A stretch of DNA of 64,000 bases from Clostridia bacterium. Lineage in GTDB: Bacteria; Bacillota; Clostridia; Christensenellales; SZUA-584. The position numbers and the translations under genes are program-made. This document shows positions 34,437 to 42,386 of the stretch, piece after piece (positions within the stretch are counted from its first letter, which is position 1; the number at the start of each line of letters is the position of its first letter). The stretch is taken from positions 1 through 64,000 of the forward strand of contig JABGQS010000008.1 in NCBI GenBank assembly GCA_018648645.1, in the 5' to 3' direction. The notes under the pieces are model-generated. The model saw only the letters and a list, made by a program, of their open reading frames with translations, searched no databases and had not been told where the DNA came from.

Positions 34437-35468
34437 ATGTCAAGATTTAAGTATTCTGCAGGGCCTTGGAACGTGCACAGCGGAGCGGACGCGTTTGGAC
34501 CACCGGTTAGGGACGAGATCGCGTTTGTGACCAAGGTGAAGAAATTTAAAGAGATCGGGTTTGACGCGATACAGTTTCATGACGATGACGCGGTGCCTAA
34601 CATTAACGACCTGAATGAAGACCAGATTATAAAAGAAGCGCAGAAGGTGAAGACGATTCTTGACGACCACGGTTTGGTCGCAGAGTTTGTAGCGCCGCGA
34701 CTTTGGATGGACCCGAGAACCATTGACGGCGGGTATACCAGCAACCGCGCCGAGGACAGAGAGTTTGCAATGTGGCGCAGTTACCGCAGCATCGATATCG
34801 CCAACGCGCTTGGGTGCAACAACATTGTGCTTTGGCTGGCACGCGAAGGCACGTATGTGTATGAGAGCAAAGACCCGGTTATCAGCACAAAGCGCATTAT
34901 AGAAGCCATGAACAAGATGCTCGAGTACGACAAGAATATTAGAGTTTTGATAGAGACCAAGCCTAACGAGCCGGTGGATATCAGCTTTTGCCCGACGATG
35001 GGGCACACGATGGCATTGTCATCTGCGAGCGTTGACCCGGACAGAGTGGGCGGGCTGCTTGAGACTGCGCACGCTGTGCTGGCGGGGCTTGACCCGGCGA
35101 ACGAGATTGCGTTTGCGCTGGCGTTCGACAAGCTGTTCAGCGTGCATCTGAACGACCAAAACGGCATGAAGTATGATCAGGACAAAGCGTTTGCGGTGGA
35201 CAACCTGAGGCGCGGCTTTAACCAAGTTAAGGTGTTGATGGACAACAACTATGGCAGCCGCGGCGAGTTTGTTGGGCTGGACGTTAAGGCGATTCGCACG
35301 CAGAACATCGAGAACAGCTATCGGCATCTGGAAAACAGCCTGAAGATAGCAAAGCTGCTTGAAGGAAAAGTTGAGCGGTTTGACAATAAGTTTGCGCAGC
35401 AGTGCATAGATGCGCGTGATTACGAAGCTTTGGAGATGTATGTTGTTGAGCATTTGATGCAGGGCTAG
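34437..35468 (+). CDS. Xylose isomerase-like TIM-barrel protein
   Basis: The 343-residue protein belongs to the xylose isomerase / sugar-phosphate isomerase-epimerase barrel group. Its candidate metal ligands are Glu in VLIETKPNEP, His/Asp in VHLNDQNG and a late Asp in FVGLDVKAIR. It shows the N-terminal FKEIGFDAIQFHDDDAVP (with the FHDDD that suits xylose-isomerase-type active sites). Substrate not assignable. AGGAGG precedes the ATG. It has its own promoter and terminator. Confidence 0.82.
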   Translation: MSRFKYSAGPWNVHSGADAFGPPVRDEIAFVTKVKKFKEIGFDAIQFHDDDAVPNINDLNEDQIIKEAQKVKTILDDHGLVAEFVAPRLWMDPRTIDGGYTSNRAEDREFAMWRSYRSIDIANALGCNNIVLWLAREGTYVYESKDPVISTKRIIEAMNKMLEYDKNIRVLIETKPNEPVDISFCPTMGHTMALSSASVDPDRVGGLLETAHAVLAGLDPANEIAFALAFDKLFSVHLNDQNGMKYDQDKAFAVDNLRRGFNQVKVLMDNNYGSRGEFVGLDVKAIRTQNIENSYRHLENSLKIAKLLEGKVERFDNKFAQQCIDARDYEALEMYVVEHLMQG

Positions 35469-35492
35469 ACCGAAGTAAGTATTGCAGTAACG

Positions 35493-35525
35493 AAGGACGC
35501 TGACGTATTGTTGGCGTTCTTTTTA
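35493..35525 (+). terminator. Terminator after the xylose-isomerase-like gene
   Basis: AAGGACGC (35493-35500) pairs with GCGTTCTT (35514-35521, one G-U), followed by T. Confidence 0.75.
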
Positions 35526-35646
35526 TGTGCCTGTCGAGTAGGGTGTATTATTGGCTTGAAAGCGATATTCAAACAAAATGAAGGGAAATTCGACTGTGTG
35601 TGGAATATAGTTAGTGGGTAATAAATAATGCAAGAGGGAAACTATA

Positions 35647-36174
35647 ATGGAAAAACTATTTGAAATTTCGGGGTTTAATATTTATTTGCAGGTGGCGGTG
35701 ACGTTCATTTCGATTGTGCTGCATTTGATATTGATGCGTAAAAAGAAGCGAAAAGAGCCTGTGATTGCGATTATCGCGGTCTACACGATATGTCTGTCGG
35801 GATGGTTCGCATTGGTAAGCGGATTGTTCGGGCATATATTCTTTGCCGATCAAGTTGCGAGCTCGATTGGATGGCCTTTGAGTTCGGGGTTCCAGATGGA
35901 GCTTGGGTTTGCAGCAGCCGGCATTGGGCTGATAGGCTTCCTCGCGTTTTGGAAGCGCTCGTTTATGCTGCCGTATATAATAGCGCGGTCGGTATTTCTG
36001 CTGGGCGCAGGGATAACTCACATTGTGCATATGGTGCAGCATAATAACTTTGCGCCGAGCAACACCGGGATTGTGTTGTATTGGGACTTCATTTTTCCGG
36101 TTGTGTTGATAGCACTGTATGCGCTGTATAGGCGCAGTAAAAAAGGGCGGAGTCATTTTAAGATTGAGAAATAA
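35647..36174 (+). CDS. Four- to five-helix membrane protein (DUF6790-like)
   Basis: The 175-residue protein has about five membrane helices. A conserved-looking stretch GHIFFADQVASSIGWPLSSGFQMELGFA and LLGAGITHIVHM recalls the DUF6790 group, of unknown function. GAGGG precedes the ATG. It is alone on its transcript, with a T/A-rich upstream region. There is no functional hint from its neighbours. Confidence 0.65.
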   Translation: MEKLFEISGFNIYLQVAVTFISIVLHLILMRKKKRKEPVIAIIAVYTICLSGWFALVSGLFGHIFFADQVASSIGWPLSSGFQMELGFAAAGIGLIGFLAFWKRSFMLPYIIARSVFLLGAGITHIVHMVQHNNFAPSNTGIVLYWDFIFPVVLIALYALYRRSKKGRSHFKIEK

Positions 36175-36254
36175 CCATGCGGCAAAGAGAATTGATGTAT
36201 TCAAAACACAGCTAATGCGTTATATTACTTGTATAGAAATTCGGGAGGAGTGCG

Positions 36255-36299
36255 ATGAAGTACGCAAATATGGTTGATAGAAAAAAGAATACTGCATGA
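36255..36299 (+). other. Possible 14-residue micro-ORF with strong ribosome site
   Basis: GGGAGGAG precedes an ATG encoding a 14-residue, basic peptide ending in TGA (MKYANMVDRKKNTA). It is followed by about 100 AT-rich bases before the next gene. It may be a gene remnant or a leader peptide; support is weak. Confidence 0.2.
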
Positions 36300-36396
36300 A
36301 TACTTAGTTGCTACATAATTTTAAACATCAGATTAATGTCTAAATTATTCTGAGAATATAAAATACAAGTAAAATATAATAAGGAGGAGAAGATAT

Positions 36397-37383
36397 ATGA
36401 AATATAGAAAGTTTGGCAACACCGGCCTTGATGTCTCTGCAATCACGATGGGCACATGGGCAATGGGCGGCGGCGAATGGTGGGGTTCTGATCATGATGA
36501 TAATCGATATATTGATACCATCAAATACGGGTTTGACAATGGGATCAACATTATTGATACGGCTATGGGATATGGAGCAGAAAGTCATTCGGAGGAGCTT
36601 GTGGGCAAAGCATTGCACGGTTATCGCGACAAAGTTTATGTTGTCTCAAAAGCTACTGCGGATTTCTTGACGGCAGAACTGGCGGAAAAAACGGTACGAG
36701 ATAGCTTGAAGCGGATGGATATAGATTATATAGACGTCTATTTTATCCATTGGCCGGATGCGGCGATTTCTGTTGCGCACAATATGGAAGCGATGGAGAA
36801 GCTTCGCGATAAGGGATTGATTAAGCATATCGGCGTTTCCAACTTTACGACGAGGCATATGGATATCGCACGAACTGCCGGTACAATTGACGTCTTTCAG
36901 CCTCCATACAGCCTATTCTGGCGCAATATCGAGAAGGAGCTTTTACCATACTGTATCAAAAACGGTATTGGAGTAATGACATACAGTTCTCTCGCGATGG
37001 GGCTGTTGTCCGGCACATACACGCAGGAGCTCAATCTTGAGGAAGGCGATATTCGAAAAACAATGGTGCCACTGTTTGCCGGAGAAACTTACAGCAAAGC
37101 GCTTGAGGCAGTTGAGAAGATACGTAATATCGCGGCTCGCCATGGCGTAACGGTTGCGCAGGCTGCGATAAGCTGGGTTTGCAGTCAGCCGGGTATTTCG
37201 ACCGTACTTACCGGTGCAACCACGCCCAAACAGTTGGAAGAAAACATTAAGGCCGTTGACATTGAATTTAGTGATGAGGAACTGGTAGAAATGGGTAAGG
37301 CATGTGAGCAAGTCAACCGCGACGTCGCTGATTGGGACTCGATGTATTGGAAGAGCGCGGCGCAGTATGAGATTAAGGAGTAG
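36397..37383 (+). CDS. Aldo/keto reductase
   Basis: The 328-residue reductase has the tetrad Asp in IIDTAMGYG, Tyr (same motif), Lys in VYVVSKA and His in YFIHWPD. The NADP-binding C-terminus is SQPGISTVLTGATTPKQLEEN. It belongs to the general YhdN/GSP69-like group acting on diverse aldehydes and sugars. AGGAGG precedes the ATG. It lies just upstream of the microcompartment promoter, separated by a terminator, so it is not in that operon. Confidence 0.88.
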   Translation: MKYRKFGNTGLDVSAITMGTWAMGGGEWWGSDHDDNRYIDTIKYGFDNGINIIDTAMGYGAESHSEELVGKALHGYRDKVYVVSKATADFLTAELAEKTVRDSLKRMDIDYIDVYFIHWPDAAISVAHNMEAMEKLRDKGLIKHIGVSNFTTRHMDIARTAGTIDVFQPPYSLFWRNIEKELLPYCIKNGIGVMTYSSLAMGLLSGTYTQELNLEEGDIRKTMVPLFAGETYSKALEAVEKIRNIAARHGVTVAQAAISWVCSQPGISTVLTGATTPKQLEENIKAVDIEFSDEELVEMGKACEQVNRDVADWDSMYWKSAAQYEIKE

Positions 37384-37406
37384 GGCAGCAAACGAATGGA
37401 ATGCGA

Positions 37407-37438
37407 AGGGTGTTGTAGAAATACGGCACTCTTTTTTT
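37407..37438 (+). terminator. Terminator after the aldo/keto reductase
   Basis: AGGGTG / CACTCT form a stem (one G-U) followed by seven T. Confidence 0.65.
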
Positions 37439-37520
37439 GTGGAGAAACGGGGGAGCGGAAAGATTCCTAGCGGTGCTCGCAATGACAGTAGGGAGCGGGC
37501 GAAAAAGGGGGCGAAAAAGT
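37431..37520. repeat. Decayed dispersed intergenic repeat
   Basis: The 356-base gap 37384-37739 holds a terminator, this repeat, and then the BMC promoter and leader. The repeat contains AAGATTCCTAGCGGTGCTCG followed by CAATGACA, a wording typical of dispersed intergenic repeats. Its left edge (T-run, GTGGAGAAACGGGGGAG) resembles the start of the repeat island at 53904. No transposase is present. Confidence 0.5.
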
Positions 37521-37562
37521 GATATACACGATTCGGCGTGGTAAACGAATGAAGTGGTATTA

Positions 37563-37623
37563 AATAAAATTAAATTTTATTGAAATTGCTATTGCATTAT
37601 TTAAAAACATGTACTATAATACA
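37563..37623 (+). promoter_or_regulatory. Microcompartment operon promoter with two dyads
   Basis: TTGCAT (37592-37597) and TATAAT (37615-37620) have 17-base spacing. A perfect palindrome AATAAAATT-A-AATTTTATT (37563-37581) lies just upstream of the -35. TGTA-N6-TACA (37610-37623) spans the -10. The GntR protein encoded at 39516 is the obvious candidate to bind one of them. The transcript has a leader of about 115 bases. Confidence 0.7.
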
Positions 37624-37739
37624 AGTCATCAGATGAATGTTATGAATAATATTACGATTACAAAAATTAGTATGATGTTGTGAAAAAGTTGTCAATATCA
37701 GTGCGAGTGGGCAAGGGCACTAAACTGCGAGGTTTGCAT

Positions 37740-38042
37740 ATGATTGTTGCGAAAGTGTGCGGCAGTATTGTCAGTACAAACAAATCGGATAGAATGCAGG
37801 GTATGAAGATATTGCTCGTTAGGCAGGTGGACATTCCTTCGCAAAAGCAGGTGGGTGAACCCAAAGTGGCGATAGATACGATTGGCGCCGGGGAGGGTGA
37901 AATTGTGCTTTGCGTTGCTGGGAGCAGCTCGCGCCAGACGAGCAAGACGTTTGAAAAGCCTGTTGATTTGGCTATTATCGGGATTGTGGATTCGATTGAT
38001 TTGATTGGCAGCCGCGTGTTTGAGAAGTACGAGAGCGAGTAG
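37740..38042 (+). CDS. BMC pentameric vertex protein 1 (EutN/CcmL family)
   Basis: The 100-residue protein has the EutN/CcmL pattern: VCGSIVSTNKSDRMQGMKILLVRQVD, VAIDTIGAGEGEIVLCVAGSSSRQT and DLAIIGIVDSID. Such pentamers close the vertices of icosahedral microcompartment shells. I take the ATG at 37740 (GCGAGG upstream) over the GTG at 37680, since family members begin here. It is the first gene of the shell cluster, 15 bases before a second, divergent pentamer gene. Confidence 0.93.
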   Translation: MIVAKVCGSIVSTNKSDRMQGMKILLVRQVDIPSQKQVGEPKVAIDTIGAGEGEIVLCVAGSSSRQTSKTFEKPVDLAIIGIVDSIDLIGSRVFEKYESE

Positions 38043-38057
38043 AGTAGAGGATACAGT

Positions 38058-38321
38058 ATGCTGATTGGTGAAGTGCTGGGCAATGTGGATTGCACGGTAA
38101 AAAACGAAGAGCTGCGCGGACTGAAGCTGAAAGTTGTTCGGCTGTATAAGGATGGAAGAGCTGACAGAGTTGTTGTGGCGGGGGATGAGAAAGTAGCACC
38201 CGAAAACGGCGATTTTGTGGTTCTTGAGCAAAGTCAATCGCGTGGGCTTACGATTACGGATTTTTTAGGCGAGAATGTGTCGCCTTATATAAATGAAAAA
38301 ATCAACATGAAAATATCTTAA
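38058..38321 (+). CDS. BMC pentameric vertex protein 2 (EutN/CcmL family)
   Basis: The 87-residue protein is a second EutN/CcmL homologue (IGEVLGNVDCTVKNEELRGLKLKVVRL...DGRADRVVVAGDEKVAPENGDFVVLEQSQS). It differs strongly from the first. Loci with two pentamer types are common; they may occupy distinct vertices. GTAGAGGAT lies upstream of the ATG. It lies 12 bases before the hexamer gene. Confidence 0.9.
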   Translation: MLIGEVLGNVDCTVKNEELRGLKLKVVRLYKDGRADRVVVAGDEKVAPENGDFVVLEQSQSRGLTITDFLGENVSPYINEKINMKIS

Positions 38322-38333
38322 AGGAGAAAAACA

Positions 38334-38609
38334 ATGGTTAAAGAAGCACTCGGAATGGTTGAGACGAAAGGTCTCGTTGGCGCAGTAGAAGCAGCAGACG
38401 CAATGGTTAAAGCAGCAAACGTTAAGCTGCTTGGCAAAGAGAAAATTGGCAGCGGGCTTGTGACCGTTATGGTTAGAGGCGATGTTGGCGCAGTGAAAGC
38501 AAGCGTGGATGCAGGCGCAGCAGCTGCGAAGAGAGTTGGAGAGCTTGTATCTGTGCACGTTATTCCGCGTCCGCACGACGATGTAGAGTCGATATTACCC
38601 GGACAATAG
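38334..38609 (+). CDS. BMC hexameric shell protein (PduA/EutM type)
   Basis: The 91-residue BMC-domain protein begins [21 protein letters not shown]. It carries K26, which PduA uses at hexamer edges, and pore loop KIGSG with S40 at the pore, identical in that loop to PduA. This suggests a small, polar pore that passes hydroxylated metabolites. It is the only BMC-domain protein in the window. AAGGAG precedes the ATG by 7 bases. High expression is expected from its position and start site. Confidence 0.96.
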   Translation: MVKEALGMVETKGLVGAVEAADAMVKAANVKLLGKEKIGSGLVTVMVRGDVGAVKASVDAGAAAAKRVGELVSVHVIPRPHDDVESILPGQ

Positions 38610-38612
38610 CTG

Positions 38613-38664
38613 CGGCAATCGGCATAGCGAGGCTGCCCGCAACTTCGGTGGCAGTTGATTGCTG
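38613..38664 (+). other. Structured intergenic RNA between shell and core genes
   Basis: CGGCAATC (38613-38620) pairs with GATTGCTG (38657-38664), and an inner CTGCC / GGCAG hairpin with further pairing lies inside. There is no T run, so this is not a simple terminator. It could set mRNA decay so that shell mRNA outlasts cargo mRNA. Confidence 0.45.
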
Positions 38665-38714
38665 TGCGAAAAACGACTTTAGAATCACAAAGAGACGGAT
38701 GAGGTGAGATGACA

Positions 38715-39467
38715 ATGGATTTAGATGCACTTATTGCGCAAATTACGGATGAAGTGTGCTCAAGAATTGAAAACGAGGGCACAGCGCCGATTGGCAGCAG
38801 CGATGTCGGCAACGATGTTGGCAACGATGTTGGCAACAATGTTGCGGGGGCTATTGAGTATACCGTTATGGATCCGAGCGCAAAAATTGAAGATATTGCG
38901 CGCATGTGCAGCACTGCCAAGCAGAAAGGCTTTGCAAGTGTTTGTGTTGCGCAATGGTTTGTGGCGTATGCCAAGGAGAAGCTTAGCGGCACGGACGTGA
39001 AAGTGTGCACCTCAGTGGGGCTGCCGGGCGGCAGAAGCGCGACTGCGGCAAAGTATGCCGAAGTGAAGGAAGCTGTGAAAAACGGCGCGGACGAGGTTGA
39101 GATACCGATTAATATGACGCTGCTGGAAGCGGGCGACCTCGAAGAGCTGAAAAACGACCTCGAAGAGGCGATGGTGCCTGCTGCGGACAAAGCGGTTGTA
39201 AAAGCCGTTATTGAGCTGGGCGGCGTATCGGCGGACAAAAGAACAGCCGCGATTGCGGAAGCGAAACAATGTAACGCCGATTACGTTGTGATTAGCAGAA
39301 TACTAAGCGGCGGGGCGCACGATATGGATGAAGTGAGCAAAGTGACCGAGCTGTGTGCAGGAAGCATAAAAGTGAAAGCGGTCGGACAAATTTTGGACGG
39401 AAGCGCAGCGGGGGCAATGATTTCGCTTGGCGTGGATAGAATCGGGACGAGCGCTGCAGGACTATAA
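38715..39467 (+). CDS. DeoC-like aldolase homologue with N-terminal encapsulation peptide and no Schiff-base Lys
   Basis: The 250-residue protein begins with an amphipathic helix MDLDALIAQITDEVCSRI, the pattern of BMC encapsulation peptides, then a Gly/Asn/Asp/Val repeat linker (~27-43). A deoxyribose-phosphate aldolase barrel follows from residue ~47. DERA uses a Lys in VKTSTGF for the Schiff base; here the aligned stretch is ADYVVISRIL, with V192 in its place. K221 keeps the second Lys (KVKAVG), and E129 replaces the catalytic Asp. Normal DERA chemistry is therefore doubtful. GAGGTG lies 8 bases before the ATG at 38715; ATG 38709 is too close. Confidence 0.88.
   Translation: MDLDALIAQITDEVCSRIENEGTAPIGSSDVGNDVGNDVGNNVAGAIEYTVMDPSAKIEDIARMCSTAKQKGFASVCVAQWFVAYAKEKLSGTDVKVCTSVGLPGGRSATAAKYAEVKEAVKNGADEVEIPINMTLLEAGDLEELKNDLEEAMVPAADKAVVKAVIELGGVSADKRTAAIAEAKQCNADYVVISRILSGGAHDMDEVSKVTELCAGSIKVKAVGQILDGSAAGAMISLGVDRIGTSAAGL
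38808..38843 (+). repeat. 12-base tandem repeat in the DeoC-like linker
   Basis: Three units GGCAACGATGTT (38808-38819, 38820-38831 and GGCAACAATGTT at 38832-38843) follow a related GGCAGCAGCGATGTC. They encode GNDV repeats and keep the frame. Confidence 0.85.
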
Positions 39468-39515
39468 ATCAGTAACAAATAATGCAATGGGATTTTGCAG
39501 AAGGGGAGCAGTCAT

Positions 39516-40229
39516 ATGTTGGCGTATGTAACCACAAAAGATCGCATACTAAACTACATAAAAAAGAATAAGGTCAACATCGGCGAGAAACTGCCACCCG
39601 AAAGCGAGCTGTGCAAGATACTCGGTATAAGTCGGCTGACGCTGCGCGAAGCCATTAACGCGCTGAAAAACGAGGGTATGATCAACTCGATTCAAGGCAA
39701 GGGTACGTTTGTGTCGGGCAACATCGACAACATTGCCAACACTCTGAACAGTAACCTTGGCATAAGCGAAATGATTGTTTCGAGCGGACACAAGCCGGGA
39801 GTGAATCACTTTGAGAAAGAGCTTGTGAAAGCGGACAAAAACATTGCAAAGAAAATCGGCGTGGAGGAAGGCGCGGATGTTCTTGTGCTAAAGCGTATAA
39901 GAACTGCGGACGACAAGGCGGTTGTGTATTCGATGGACTATTTTGTGCCGAAGATGACGGCGCAGTTTCTTGGGGTGACTGACGAGAACGTTTCGATATA
40001 CAGCTTTATGGAGGATGTTTGCGGTATTAAAATTGGCTCGGGCATTGCTGAAATTCTGCCTGTTGTTGCAGAAAAATGGCTGGCAGAGATGCTGGAGATT
40101 GAAGTCGGCGAGCCTGCACTGATGATAAAGCAAGTGGTGACGGATATTCATGGTGAGCCGCTGTTGTACGCAGAGGAGTATCTGCGCTCGGACAGCTTTA
40201 AGCTGCTCATCAACAGAAGGAGGTCGTAG
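39516..40229 (+). CDS. GntR family regulator (HutC/UTRA type)
   Basis: The 237-residue protein has an N-terminal winged helix (GEKLPPESELCKILGISRLTLREAI). The C-terminal UTRA effector domain runs from about residue 80 and ends in YAEEYLRSDSFKLLI. HutC-type regulators sense sugar phosphates or amino-sugar derivatives. It sits inside the BMC operon and most likely controls the dyads at 37563-37623. AAGGGGAG precedes the ATG at 39516. Its last codons contain the AGGAGG used by the next gene. Confidence 0.9.
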   Translation: MLAYVTTKDRILNYIKKNKVNIGEKLPPESELCKILGISRLTLREAINALKNEGMINSIQGKGTFVSGNIDNIANTLNSNLGISEMIVSSGHKPGVNHFEKELVKADKNIAKKIGVEEGADVLVLKRIRTADDKAVVYSMDYFVPKMTAQFLGVTDENVSIYSFMEDVCGIKIGSGIAEILPVVAEKWLAEMLEIEVGEPALMIKQVVTDIHGEPLLYAEEYLRSDSFKLLINRRRS

Positions 40230-40231
40230 TT

Positions 40232-41296
40232 TTGAAAGCGATCGTGAAATATGGGTATGGAAAATTTGAAACGGAAATCAGAGACGTGCCTGTGCCGACT
40301 ATCGGCGATGATGACGTGCTGCTGGAAGTAAAAGCGGCCGGTGTTTGTGGCTCTGACATTGCGTTTGACGACGGCGGACACGAGAACCTTTTGAATCCGC
40401 CGGTTATATTGGGACATGAATTTTCGGGAGTTGTCAGCAAAATCGGCAGGAACGTGACTGAATGGAAGGTTGGCGATAGGGTTGTGTCCGACAACACGGG
40501 CAAAGTGTGCGGCAAGTGCTATGCGTGCGGTGTGGCGGATTATCTATCGTGCCCGGAACGGCTGGGGCTTGGATACGGCATGGACGGCGGGTTTGCAAAG
40601 TATGTGCGTATTCCCGGAGAAACGCTGAAAGTGTTTCCGAACAGCTTGATGAGCATACCGCAGGAGCTTTCGTTTGAAGAAGCGGCGATTATCGACCCTT
40701 GCAGCAACGCGTATATGGCGGTTGTGCAAGAGTCGAAGTTTATGCCGGGAGATTATGGCGCTGTGTTTGGCGTTGGTGCGCTGGGGCAGTTTTCGATACA
40801 GGCACTGCGTGCGGCTGGTGCGGCGAAGATAATCGCGATTGGGCTGAGTGAAGACAAGAAGGAGCGCTTTGACCTGGCAAAGTACAACGGCGCGACTGAT
40901 ATCGTGGTTGCCGACGAAGTTGACACGATTGAAGAAGTTAATAGGCTGACAAACGGTGAGGGCGTCGGTTTGGTGGTCGATTGCGCGGGAGTCGCGGTTG
41001 TGTTGAAGCAGTCGATTGAGATTGTGCGCACAGCCGGAGAAATTGTAAAAATCGGGTATGATGAGAAGCCTGTTGGGTTTTCGCTCGACCCGTTGATAGA
41101 TAAAGCAGTTAGTTTGAAAGGACATTTTGGGTATAACTGGCTTTCGTGGCGCGGCGTTATGAACTTGGCGGTTGCGGGCAAAATCGACCTTAAGTCGATG
41201 ATATCGCACAAGATGAAGCTAAGCGAGTTTCGAGCGGCGTTTGATTTGGTAAGGGATAGAAAAGCGATAAAGATTGTGTTATACCCCGAAGATTAA
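40232..41296 (+). CDS. Zinc-dependent alcohol/polyol dehydrogenase (MDR family)
   Basis: The 354-residue medium-chain dehydrogenase has catalytic-zinc ligands in AGVCGSD and GHEFSG, and a structural-zinc loop with exact C-x2-C-x2-C-x7-C spacing (CGKCYACGVADYLSC). The NAD-binding GVGALGQFSIQALRAAG is present. It resembles sorbitol, threonine and galactitol dehydrogenases, so it likely oxidises a secondary hydroxyl of a sugar alcohol or sugar acid. The TTG start at 40232 follows AGGAGG with two bases after the gntR stop. No encapsulation peptide is visible. Confidence 0.9.
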   Translation: MKAIVKYGYGKFETEIRDVPVPTIGDDDVLLEVKAAGVCGSDIAFDDGGHENLLNPPVILGHEFSGVVSKIGRNVTEWKVGDRVVSDNTGKVCGKCYACGVADYLSCPERLGLGYGMDGGFAKYVRIPGETLKVFPNSLMSIPQELSFEEAAIIDPCSNAYMAVVQESKFMPGDYGAVFGVGALGQFSIQALRAAGAAKIIAIGLSEDKKERFDLAKYNGATDIVVADEVDTIEEVNRLTNGEGVGLVVDCAGVAVVLKQSIEIVRTAGEIVKIGYDEKPVGFSLDPLIDKAVSLKGHFGYNWLSWRGVMNLAVAGKIDLKSMISHKMKLSEFRAAFDLVRDRKAIKIVLYPED

Positions 41297-41332
41297 TATT
41301 GTTAATAAAAGTGACGACTTGGAGGAATAGCT

Positions 41333-42367
41333 TTGAAGATATACATATGTGCAGATTTTAGCCAGGATGGAATTGAGCTGCTGAAAGTGGCAGGTCACGA
41401 TGTTCGTTTAGGAGGCTGGGGATTCACCAGCGAAATACTTGAAGAAGACGCGCTGATTGCCGATATCGGCGACGCTGATGTTTTGGTGGTCGGGTATGAA
41501 AAGGTGACCCGCAAGGTGCTGGAAAACACGAGCTTGAAGATAATATCTTCGATTCGCGGTGGTCCGCGCGCCAACATTGATGTTGACTATGCAACGAGCA
41601 TCGGCATTCCTGTGTTTTTCACGTTTGGAAGAGAAGCGCTGCCTGTTGCCGACTTTACAATGGGGCAGATACTTGCAGTGACACGAAAGATTGCGCGGGC
41701 AGACAGGGAGCTGCGAGGCGGATTGTTTACTGCACCCGACGGGGATTACGGAAGCGAAGGCGACGTGATTTGGGACATGAGCCCTGAGGGACCTTGGCAG
41801 TCGCGCAAGGGCATAGAGCTTGAAGGAAAAACGATTGGGCTGATTGGATTTGGCACGGTTGGGCAGCAGGTTGCCGACAGGTGCAAAGGGTTTGGAATGC
41901 GCGTGATTGCGTACGATCCGTATCAGGATGAGGAGATAATCAAGGAACACCATGCGCAAAGAGTGAAGCTGCCCGAGCTGCTAAAATCGTCGCATATCAT
42001 ATCTGTGCATGCCAAGGTGAACGAAAAGAACGCCGGCATGCTTGGCAAGGAAGAGTTTGAGATGATGCGAGACGGTGTGTTTTTCGTAAACAACGCTAGA
42101 GCGGGCATTGTGGTAGAAGAAGTGTTGCGCGATAATCTGCGGAGCGGCAAGCTAGGCGGGCTGGCGCTGGACGTGTTTCACAACGAGCCAATAAAAGAGA
42201 ACGACGAGTATTTTAATTATGATAACGTGATATTGACACCGCACATTGCGGGGTCGGGAACCGACGTTATTTATCTTCAATCGGTCATGATAGCCAACGA
42301 TTTGCTCCTCTACATTGCGGGCGGGCGACCAAAACCGATTGTGAACCCAGAGGTGTTTGACAACTAA
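41333..42367 (+). CDS. D-isomer-specific 2-hydroxyacid dehydrogenase
   Basis: The 344-residue NAD enzyme has GLIGFGTVGQQVADRCKGFG, catalytic Arg in VNNARAG, Glu in HNEPIKEND and His in LTPHIAGSG. It is a different branch from the dehydrogenase at 28894. In the BMC operon it could oxidise or reduce a 2-hydroxy or 2-keto sugar acid. GGAGG lies 7 bases before the TTG start. No targeting helix is seen at either end. Confidence 0.9.
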   Translation: MKIYICADFSQDGIELLKVAGHDVRLGGWGFTSEILEEDALIADIGDADVLVVGYEKVTRKVLENTSLKIISSIRGGPRANIDVDYATSIGIPVFFTFGREALPVADFTMGQILAVTRKIARADRELRGGLFTAPDGDYGSEGDVIWDMSPEGPWQSRKGIELEGKTIGLIGFGTVGQQVADRCKGFGMRVIAYDPYQDEEIIKEHHAQRVKLPELLKSSHIISVHAKVNEKNAGMLGKEEFEMMRDGVFFVNNARAGIVVEEVLRDNLRSGKLGGLALDVFHNEPIKENDEYFNYDNVILTPHIAGSGTDVIYLQSVMIANDLLLYIAGGRPKPIVNPEVFDN

Positions 42368-42386
42368 CGAGTAAAGGAAGATAACT

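Noticed and set aside
37680-37739. GTG start adding 20 residues to the first pentamer protein
   Set aside because: No ribosome site is present there, and EutN/CcmL proteins begin at the residue encoded at 37740.
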